NCBI GenBank assembly: GCA_023419055.1
Contig: JAEZYO010000988.1
Span: forward strand, 1-9,144
Length of the DNA: 9,144 nt
Reading direction: 5' to 3'
Source of the DNA: Pseudomonadota bacterium
Lineage (GTDB): Bacteria > Myxococcota > Polyangia > Polyangiales > Polyangiaceae
The notes beneath the pieces are model-generated. The model was not told the origin of the DNA. It ran no database searches and saw only the letters and a program-made list of their open reading frames with translations. The translations under genes and the position numbers were made by a program. Positions 1 through 4,924 of this stretch are shown in pieces. Numbering within the stretch: position 1 is the first letter of the stretch; every line of letters begins with the position of its first letter.

Positions 1-43
1 GTGCGTCGAATGCTCGTTCGCTGGTTGGTTGCGCCAGTGCCAT
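1..43 (-). CDS. Possible 5' end of a gene leaving the window (unidentified)
   Basis: An ATG at 43-41 on the minus strand opens a frame that runs off the left edge after 14 codons, reading MALAQPTSERAFDA. A GGGG stretch lies directly upstream of the ATG, closer than an ideal ribosome binding site. The residues are compatible with the start of a TetR-family helix-turn-helix protein, in which a short N-terminal tail precedes an E-R-x-x-D-A-A-type helix, but 14 residues cannot establish a family. What raises the odds of a real gene is the double-palindrome operator 60-100 bases upstream (105-145), where a promoter for this gene would lie. If the gene is a TetR-type regulator the arrangement would suggest autoregulation. 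Low confidence; the sequence to the left decides it. Confidence 0.3.
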   Translation of the reverse strand, partial: MALAQPTSERAFDA

Positions 44-104
44 GCCCCAACTGCGCGCACCCGGTGCGCCCGCTCGTGCCCATCTAAAAATTGGCGGAGT
101 AGTG

Positions 105-145
105 CTAGAGCACCGATCGGTTTGGCACCGATCGGTGTTCTCTAG
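105..145. promoter_or_regulatory. Double palindrome, TetR-type operator candidate
   Basis: The 12-mer CACCGATCGGTG (126-137) is a perfect palindrome, and an 11/12 copy ending in T lies at 111-122, with centres 15 bp apart. CTAGAG (105-110) and CTCTAG (140-145) flank the pair as inverted repeats, so the whole element also reads as one hairpin: a 17-bp stem, a 2-base TT bulge at 138-139 and a TTGGC loop at 122-126. The ACCGNNCGGT core is typical of operators of TetR/AcrR-family repressors, and paired overlapping sites are common in that family. No T-run follows on either strand, so an intrinsic terminator is unlikely. It sits upstream of the possible minus-strand gene at 1-43. The pattern is directly visible; the regulator family is inference. 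Confidence 0.55.
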
Positions 146-371
146 TCCCTCGTCATCGGGGCCGGCACGCGCAGCACGCGCCGCCCCGCCCCACGGAAGT
201 GACGCGCTTCGCGAGCCTCGAAGCAGGAAATTCCGCGGGCCCCACCCCACGCGGCCGCTTTCCCGTCGGGGATCGCGAAGCGCGTCGCGGCAGGCTCATT
301 TGATCAAACCGTTTGTCGCTCTAGCACCGTGCTTGGCCGGTTCGGGCGCTCGGCGTTGCTCCCTGCTTGGG

Positions 372-431
372 TCAGTGATCCTTCACGACTCGCGCGAGGG
401 TTTCGACGTCGTACGGATCGGCGAACGTGGG
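372..431 (-). pseudogene. Short coding-like scrap, C-terminal tail of an unknown protein
   Basis: Between two in-frame stops, TAG at 434-432 and TGA at 374-372, the minus strand encodes 19 residues, PTFADPYDVETLARVVKDH. They look like the amphipathic helical end of a real protein rather than a shadow frame. The same frame upstream of the TAG also reads plausibly (NLVSEDPVANPEI), although that stretch overlaps the end of the broken immunity gene at 449 in a different frame. I do not recognise a family. The scrap could be the tail of a second small gene once overlapping the immunity gene, now interrupted by a stop. The evidence is residue composition only, so chance cannot be excluded. Confidence 0.2.
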
Positions 432-448
432 CTAGATTTCAGGGTTGG

Positions 449-862
449 CTACAGGATCTTCGGAGACCAAGTTCCGTCGATCTTCTCCATCGAGTTGTCG
501 ATCAACCAGCCTCCGTATTGGCGATGGAGGACGTAGCGATGCAGACCGCCCCCGAGTATCGCGTCCCTCACCGTGTCGACGTACGCTCGATCGCCCTAAA
601 CTTCGACACGGACGATGGGCTCACGCTGGGGATCGTATTCGGGCGGATGTTGAAACGAACCCAGACGCCCCTGTGGACGCTGGCGCGCGGTGCAATACTT
701 TGCGAACAAGTCGTTCTGCCCGGCGAACACTTCGGCTCGATACGAGGCCGTGTCTGCAGAGTCTCGAGCCGCACGACGGAGCTTCCACGCCGCAAGCTCC
801 CAGGCGTTCATCGCCTGAATGAACCGTACGACGACGAGCTCGGGCGGGAGACAATCGGACAT
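449..862 (-). pseudogene. NTF2-fold immunity protein gene, broken by an in-frame TAG
   Basis: Reading the minus strand from ATG at 862-860 to TAG at 451-449 gives 137 codons, a normal size for NTF2-fold immunity proteins of polymorphic toxin systems, which bind and neutralise a partner toxin in the cytoplasm. The N-terminal half has an amphipathic helix (LVVVRFIQAMNAWELAAWKL, residues 9-28). The C-terminal half has the family's strand pattern: YRYVL-R-GGxWLID is matched by LHRYVLHRQYGGWLIDN at 107-123, then GTWSPKIL-stop. Codon 89 (598-596) is TAG, in frame, with good family-like sequence on both sides, so the gene is probably a recent pseudogene or carries one base error. There is no convincing ribosome binding site and no intact toxin gene beside it. 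Assignment rests on motif memory, not a search. An alternative is another SnoaL/NTF2-like protein. Confidence 0.6.
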
Positions 863-1156
863 CGGTATCGGTATCGCTCTCGCAACTCCGAGCTCGCCAG
901 AAAATTGCTGGCGCGTCGAGCCCCGCCGGGAACTCGCGAGCCTTTGCGAGGCGCACCCGACGACCAACTACTATCCGTCGTCGACGCGTTCAGTCTTTCG
1001 ATCGCGAGCGAACTTTCAGGACACGCAGCCACGAAACACCTGCCGATTCGGGCGCATCCCTTCCGAGCGCTGCCACTCGTGCCGGCGCGCGGCGGCCCCT
1101 GTTTCGAGCCCTGTAACGCATCGAGCACGATGGGGCCGAGCCCTCGCTCGGCGCAG

Positions 1157-1196
1157 ATGTGCGCACACCGCCCAGTATGTGCGCGCACATGCGCAC
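1157..1196. repeat. Paired GTGCGC palindromes in an alternating purine-pyrimidine tract
   Basis: TGTGCGCACA (1158-1167) and ATGTGCGCGCACAT (1177-1190) are both perfect palindromes, with centres exactly 21 bp apart, about two helical turns. The second lies in an unbroken 22-bp alternating purine-pyrimidine run (1175-1196), and the first in a 12-bp run (1157-1168). The spacing suits two dimers of one regulator on the same face of the helix. The alternation rich in CG and CA/TG steps is the classic sequence for left-handed Z-DNA. No gene is clearly controlled by it; the nearest intact start is 1482, about 290 bases away. The pattern is seen directly and the role is unknown. Confidence 0.5.
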
Positions 1197-1333
1197 TCGT
1201 GAAAGCTGCGACTGACAGATTGAAACGAGGCGCGCATCGGGCGGCCGTCGATACGCCGCGCGCGTAATGAAACGATCTCAGAAACCGTGCGACGCATTGG
1301 GATCGCTGCAGCGCGTTGCGCGTTTCCTTGAGC

Positions 1334-1477
1334 TCACACTTGCTTTGACGCAAGCGAGCGTGTTCCATCGTGAGAGTTCACGCGGTGGAAACGGCACACG
1401 TCGCCCTTACCCATTGGGCCAACGTATCCGTATCGCCAGTGCCCTGGACGATTGGACGCTCTAGCGGGCGCCCTGGA
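1334..1477 (-). pseudogene. Coding-like scrap, possible toxin-domain remnant
   Basis: Between TAG at 1480-1478 and TGA at 1336-1334 the minus strand encodes 47 residues containing HWRYGYVGPMGKGDVCRFH and then a D-G-T. The G-K-G-x-V-x-R-F plus D-G-T pattern faintly recalls C-terminal domains of Rhs/polymorphic toxins. It lies upstream of, and on the same strand as, the broken immunity gene at 449-862, where the toxin gene would be expected. The resemblance is weak and partly guided by that context, so this is a lead rather than an annotation. Confidence 0.15.
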
Positions 1478-1481
1478 CTAG

Positions 1482-2741
1482 ATGGTCAAAGACAAGCTCC
1501 GAAAGCTCAACTGCACGCACCTCGTCGTCTTCGCGCTCGCCTGCGGAGGTTCGACCTTGTCTCAGACGCGAAGCTCGGAGCCTCGGCCCGAGGATCTTCT
1601 CGCTGCCGTGGGCGCGCCCGAGCTCACGGCACAGTTGAAGGATCTCGCCCTCCACTGGGCGCCCGCCATCTATCAGGACACCGACTCGTCGTACTACGTC
1701 GGTGACTATCTCACCCACTTCAACTTCGACGGCGACTACGAGGGCAAGAACAATTGGGAGAACCTCGAGGGTAAGACCACCGTCCCGGCGTACGTCTACT
1801 ACGCGGTCACCGAGACCGAGACTCACTGGTTCTTGAACTATTCGGTGTTCCACCCGCGTGATTGGCACGAATGGAACCCGCTCGACATGCACGAGAACGA
1901 TCTCGAGGGCGTGTCGCTCGCGATCAAGAAGGGGCCGGGCTTCGGTCAGCTCGTCGCCATGGAGACCCTGGCGCACGACGTCTTCTATCAATACGGCAAC
2001 CATGCCGGCATCAGCTCCGGGATCGAGGAGCTGGACGGGCCCGTCACCTTCGTGGAAGGGAGCCACCCGCGGGTGTTCTCGGAGGCCAAAGGGCACGGCT
2101 TGTACGGTTGCGGCAGGGAGTGCGACTCGGCGCCCTCGGGTGACGGCATCGTCTACCTCCCGGGGGATCGTGCCGAGTCGCCGACCGGCGGTGACGGCAA
2201 TTACACGAGGAAGGTCCGCTACGCCCTGATCGCGATGGACGCGAACGGTGACTCCGACGGTAACCAGGGGTTTTGGCACCGCCGCGACGACATCTGCGAC
2301 ACCTGTACCTTCGGATCCTGGGGCCGCCTGCGCGGCGACAACTTCGGGACCGATCGCGCCAAGATGCCCTGGGTCTGGACAGCCGACGAGACCGGTCCGG
2401 TCGCGGCGGGCGACATGCTCTGCGACCCGGCCTTCTTCTTCGACGCCCACTTGAACGGCGCCGCGTTCGACGACTTCTCGCACGTCTACCTGGCGCACCC
2501 CTTCCGCACGCACCAGGCGGGAAGTGATCGCCCCGGGCAGCAGCGCTCCGAGCGCGCCTACTCGCTCGCGGCGGCGTCGTACCGCCCTGAGGCGTTCGCG
2601 CTGAGCAGCAGCGCGGGCTCCCACTCCTACTGCAGGCCAGGCTCGCGCCCTGCCGCCCAGGAAAGCGAGGGACTGCGCATCAGCGCGATGACCTCCAACT
2701 TGGGGCCGCTTTCTCGCACGCCGCGCGCCGTCGCCCGCTGA
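1482..2741 (+). CDS. Vps62-family (former DUF946) lipoprotein
   Basis: The 419-residue product begins with a basic segment (KDKLRK), a short hydrophobic stretch and a lipobox ending at Cys21 (VVFALAC-GGS), so export and lipid anchoring are likely. Residues 52-340 match bacterial proteins related to Vps62: HWAPAIYQDTDSSYY (58-72), a D-x-D-G-x-x-x-G-K-N-N-W block (83-92), YVYYAVTETETHWFLNY (104-120), FHPRDWHEW (123-131), the hallmark HEND-LEG (137-143) and a histidine-rich segment to about 205. The biochemical role of this family is unknown to me; the conserved His/Asp/Glu set would suit a metal site. Cys210/214 and Cys272/275 may form disulfides. Beyond residue 345 the sequence becomes Ser/Ala/Arg-rich and unlike the family, possibly past a frameshift. 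The ATG at 1482 is chosen because it gives the signal; its ribosome binding site (GGA) is weak. The gene stands alone, convergent with the glycan locus. Confidence 0.8.
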   Translation: MVKDKLRKLNCTHLVVFALACGGSTLSQTRSSEPRPEDLLAAVGAPELTAQLKDLALHWAPAIYQDTDSSYYVGDYLTHFNFDGDYEGKNNWENLEGKTTVPAYVYYAVTETETHWFLNYSVFHPRDWHEWNPLDMHENDLEGVSLAIKKGPGFGQLVAMETLAHDVFYQYGNHAGISSGIEELDGPVTFVEGSHPRVFSEAKGHGLYGCGRECDSAPSGDGIVYLPGDRAESPTGGDGNYTRKVRYALIAMDANGDSDGNQGFWHRRDDICDTCTFGSWGRLRGDNFGTDRAKMPWVWTADETGPVAAGDMLCDPAFFFDAHLNGAAFDDFSHVYLAHPFRTHQAGSDRPGQQRSERAYSLAAASYRPEAFALSSSAGSHSYCRPGSRPAAQESEGLRISAMTSNLGPLSRTPRAVAR

Positions 2742-2781
2742 CCTCGGGCGCCCCTCTCGCGAGCGCTCCGTCAGTTCGACG

Positions 2782-2905
2782 TCACTGCGCGCTGACGCTG
2801 TCGATCTCGAGCGTGGCGGCCTCGTACATGTCCCGGGGCCGCCGGTCGCGCACCGTGATCCCGACCATCTTTCACGACGCGCACGGCGAAGCTCGACTCA
2901 TGATC
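2782..2905 (-). pseudogene. Eroded C-terminal tail of a carbohydrate-binding-domain paralogue
   Basis: Minus-strand codons 2868-2782 read MVGITVRDRRPRDMYEAATL then EIDSVSAQ-stop. This lines up without gaps against the end of the lipoprotein encoded at 2937-3638 (VRQIGIQI...Y..A..YIDTATVQ-stop): V-x-x-x-G-I, Y, A, I-D and the terminal Gln are shared, and many other positions are conservative changes. Upstream, the frame shifted by one base reads SSFAVRVVK. Removing one A from the AAA run (complement of 2870-2872) joins the two into F-A-V-R-V-V-K-M-V-G-I, the usual strand pattern of these domains. Nothing further upstream resembles the domain, so only about 39 residues survive. The piece begins about 32 bases after the stop of the intact paralogue, suggesting a tandem duplicate lost by deletion. 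It is short, so homology is likely but not certain. Confidence 0.5.
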
Positions 2906-2936
2906 GCGCTCCCTCTCCCTCGATTTCGAGCGACGA

Positions 2937-3638
2937 CTACTGAACCGTGGCGGTATCGATGTACACGACGGCTGTCGTGTACGTCTCACCCAGACCGCCC
3001 GTGTTGATCTGGATACCGATCTGCCGGACGTCGGTCGAGAGATAGCCCTCGTTGCTCTCGGAGGGGTTCGTGAAATCGATGGTCGGCGTCAACCACTTGC
3101 CGATCTCTTCGGCGCCGGCGTTGTTCCAGGTGCCCGCGGCCCAGGTCCAATCGGGGCCGCCCTTCGCGAACGCGCGAACGCCGCCTGGGTTCATGGTGTC
3201 CTCAGTGAGGCCCGACTCGAGCATCACCTTGAACGAGAGCTTCTTCCCGGTATAGTCCCAGGTTTCGCCGTCCGGGACGTTGAGCGCGATGCTGACCTGC
3301 TCTTCTGCGCCGGTGAACGGCACCGTCACCTTGAGCGAACCGGGCGCGGGGTTGCCCTCCGCGTCCGAGAACTCCACGGTCGTGTCGGTCTGCAAGGACG
3401 CCGGCATCGAGGCCCCGTCGCCCTCGAGCACCGCCCAACCTTCCTCGTCGGCGTCGAAGTTGAACTGAGCGACCGGCGGCGTGCTGCTCGTCCCGCCGCT
3501 GCCTCCGGAGCCGCCCGCACCGCTGCCTCCGGTAGCACCGCTGCCGTCCGATGACGGCTCGGAGTCACCCTTGTCGCTGCACGCGAGGCTCTGAAGGGCA
3601 AAAATCGCAACACCGGCGTAACGAAGCCACGCTTCCAT
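2937..3638 (-). CDS. Carbohydrate-binding-like lipoprotein
   Basis: The 233-residue product has a hydrophobic signal (residues 5-19) ending at Cys20 followed by Ser-Asp, a Gly/Ser-rich tether (32-50), and one beta-sandwich domain from about 57 to the end. The domain has the layout of galactose-binding-like carbohydrate modules: F-N-F-D-x-D-x-E-G-W at 59-68, G-S-L-K-V-T-V-P-F at 100-108, a Trp-rich loop around 164-171 (W164, W166, W171), V-R-Q-I-G-I-Q-I at 204-211 and a terminal V-V-Y-I-D strand. No catalytic domain is present, so it probably presents a binding module at the outer membrane or cell surface. The ATG at 3638 follows purine-rich AGGAG and AGAGG sites. It is separated from the hydrolase gene by 131 bases with a LacI-type palindrome, so it may form a separately regulated unit of the same locus. 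The specific CBM family and ligand are not identified. Confidence 0.75.
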   Translation of the reverse strand: MEAWLRYAGVAIFALQSLACSDKGDSEPSSDGSGATGGSGAGGSGGSGGTSSTPPVAQFNFDADEEGWAVLEGDGASMPASLQTDTTVEFSDAEGNPAPGSLKVTVPFTGAEEQVSIALNVPDGETWDYTGKKLSFKVMLESGLTEDTMNPGGVRAFAKGGPDWTWAAGTWNNAGAEEIGKWLTPTIDFTNPSESNEGYLSTDVRQIGIQINTGGLGETYTTAVVYIDTATVQ

Positions 3639-3677
3639 GGTTCCTCTTCTCCTCTCAAGAATGCGGCGCCAGCTTAC

Positions 3678-3697
3678 TGACTTAAACGTTTAAGTCA
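3678..3697. promoter_or_regulatory. Perfect 20-bp palindrome, LacI-family-type operator
   Basis: TGACTTAAACGTTTAAGTCA is a perfect inverted repeat centred on CG. AAACGTTT with an even, CG-centred dyad is the hallmark of LacI/GalR-family operators (compare the known PurR and CcpA sites). It lies 40-59 bases upstream of the lipoprotein start at 3638. On the minus strand it carries a possible -35 TTGACT (3698-3693) and, 16 bases on, a weak -10 TAAGCT (3676-3671). The repressor would then sit between the two promoter boxes. It is AT-rich against GC-rich surroundings. LacI-family proteins usually sense sugars, fitting the glycan locus. The palindrome is observed; the regulator is inferred and not encoded in this window. 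Confidence 0.7.
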
Positions 3698-3769
3698 ATC
3701 TTCGATCCTTCGACGCGCCGTGCCGGGGCGTGGGCTTGCGCCCAGAATCAAGAATATTGCCGCAGGCGC

Positions 3770-4915
3770 TCAGCGACCGGGATCCACGGCGCAGGATCGA
3801 GCGCTCCCGAACTCTCGAATCGCCTCGACTTCGGCGCGCGTAGAAGAGTTGTACTGCCACGCCATCGCCCCCGCCCACCCGTAGTACCACCAAGCATCGA
3901 CGGCTGCTGCGTAGGGCATCCCGGGGAAGCCTTGCAGCGGGAACTCTCCGAGCATGGTTGGCTTGTCGAGGCCGTGATCCAGTGGCGTCGACGTCCAGTC
4001 GTAGCCACGATCGTCGTAGCGGTGCACCTGGTAGAAGTCGAGGTCGAGGGCGGACCAGGCTCTCGTCCACCGTAGCCCCGCCGATCCCACCGTGACGTAC
4101 GCGCCGCTCTCTTCGCGGAGCACCGTGATCAGCTCCTCGAGAAAGCCCTCCATCTCGGAGTGAGTGACGGTCTCGAGCTCCTCGATGGGGGAAAAACCTG
4201 CGCCGCCGTAGGGATTGTCGCCGCTGAGCGCCCACTCCGGCTCGTTGATCACGTCCCAGGCGAGCATCCGATAGGCATAGGGGCTCGCGTTCGTGATCTT
4301 GGCCACGGGCCTCACCACGCTCTCGATCAGCGCGCTCCGACGCTCCGCGTCGGTGACGATAGGAGCAAGGCTCGGGACCCAGCGTCCAGAGAGCGAGCGC
4401 GCCGGGCGGAAGCCATCGAACGAGAACAGCGTCAACATCAGGTAAACGTCGTGGCGAGCCGCGAGCTCCAGCGCTATCTCGAGATCCGCCGCGAGCGTTC
4501 CACCCGTTCCTACCGGCGTTCCCGAATCGTCGAAGACGACGCCGTCACCTCGAAAGTCAGGGAAGAGCCACCATCTGACGAGGTGCATCTCGTGCTCTCG
4601 CATGTCGGCGAGGTTCCGCGAGTGCACGTCCGGGATCTCCGAGACGCCCGGCTGAGACCAGCTAGCGATACCACCGAAGTCCGCAGCGAAGTGGTTCCAG
4701 GCGTAGTTGACGCCGTAGAGGAAGCGCTTGCCGCAGGCGAGCTCGAAGCCGCCTCTCGGCCCCTCGCAGTTCTCGTAGCAGCCGGGTTCGCCAGGGTCGA
4801 CGAAGGGCCCTTCGCCGCCTTCGGCGCGTGAGGGGTCGAACGTTCCCTTCTCGCCGCACGCCACGAGAAGCGCGAAGACTGCGCCCTTCGCGAGCTCGGA
4901 TAGCGCGCGCGCCAC
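3770..4915 (-). CDS. Glycoside hydrolase lipoprotein, clan GH-A (probably GH5)
   Basis: The 381-residue product starts with a lipoprotein signal (FALLVAC, Cys20) and an acidic Gly-rich spacer, then a TIM-barrel hydrolase from about residue 57. Visible landmarks are YGVNYAWNHF (67-76), a conserved Arg in H-L-V-R-W-W (114), WDVINEPEW with N224 and acid/base E225, VHRY with H298 and Y300, the nucleophile E324 in MLGEF, and W353 in AMAWQYN. This is the retaining-enzyme pattern of GH5-like families, which cut beta-1,4-glucans or mannans; the substrate cannot be told from sequence alone. Cys46, 50, 61 and 375 may form disulfides. The start is GTG (4915-4913), with GAGGGG overlapping the TGA of the porin gene nine bases upstream, which implies translational coupling. 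It is the last gene of the four-gene operon and likely acts at the outer membrane surface or in the periplasm. Confidence 0.85.
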   Translation of the reverse strand: MARALSELAKGAVFALLVACGEKGTFDPSRAEGGEGPFVDPGEPGCYENCEGPRGGFELACGKRFLYGVNYAWNHFAADFGGIASWSQPGVSEIPDVHSRNLADMREHEMHLVRWWLFPDFRGDGVVFDDSGTPVGTGGTLAADLEIALELAARHDVYLMLTLFSFDGFRPARSLSGRWVPSLAPIVTDAERRSALIESVVRPVAKITNASPYAYRMLAWDVINEPEWALSGDNPYGGAGFSPIEELETVTHSEMEGFLEELITVLREESGAYVTVGSAGLRWTRAWSALDLDFYQVHRYDDRGYDWTSTPLDHGLDKPTMLGEFPLQGFPGMPYAAAVDAWWYYGWAGAMAWQYNSSTRAEVEAIREFGSARSCAVDPGR

Positions 4916-4924
4916 GGCGGCCCC

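Larger units (their letters stand above)
863..1480. other. Gene-poor stretch with no supported gene
   Basis: Several overlapping open frames exist here on both strands, but their products are Arg/Ser/Ala-rich with no recognisable domain, and none stands out in codon pattern. It holds the paired palindromes and alternating purine-pyrimidine tract at 1157-1196, a coding-like minus-strand scrap at 1334-1477, and a GCCCTGGAC direct repeat (1441-1449 and 1470-1478) just before the plus-strand gene at 1482. No clear sigma-70 promoter was recognised. It looks like decayed or intergenic DNA. Confidence 0.5.

Noticed and set aside
329..1267. Long plus-strand open frame of 312 codons
   Set aside because: It is antisense to the immunity-gene relic, its product is Arg-rich with no domain, and open frames are long by chance in GC-rich DNA.
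808..1368. Minus-strand open frame of 186 codons
   Set aside because: The product is Ser/Arg/Ala-rich with no recognisable motif or ribosome binding site, and it overlaps the immunity relic in another frame.
1461..2624. Minus-strand open frame of 387 codons
   Set aside because: It is antisense to the Vps62-like gene; its Val/Arg/Glu-rich product is the usual shadow of a GC-rich gene.
2742..2781. Terminator between the convergent genes
   Set aside because: Only short palindromes such as GGGCGCCC are present, with no strong stem and no T-run.
3478..3545. Repetitive GC-rich stretch that might suggest a CRISPR or satellite repeat
   Set aside because: It encodes the Gly/Ser tether of the lipoprotein in frame, and there are no regular spacers.
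3731..3744. Small hairpin TGGGC-TTGC-GCCCA downstream of the hydrolase gene as an intrinsic terminator
   Set aside because: The stem is only five base pairs and no T-run follows on the minus strand.
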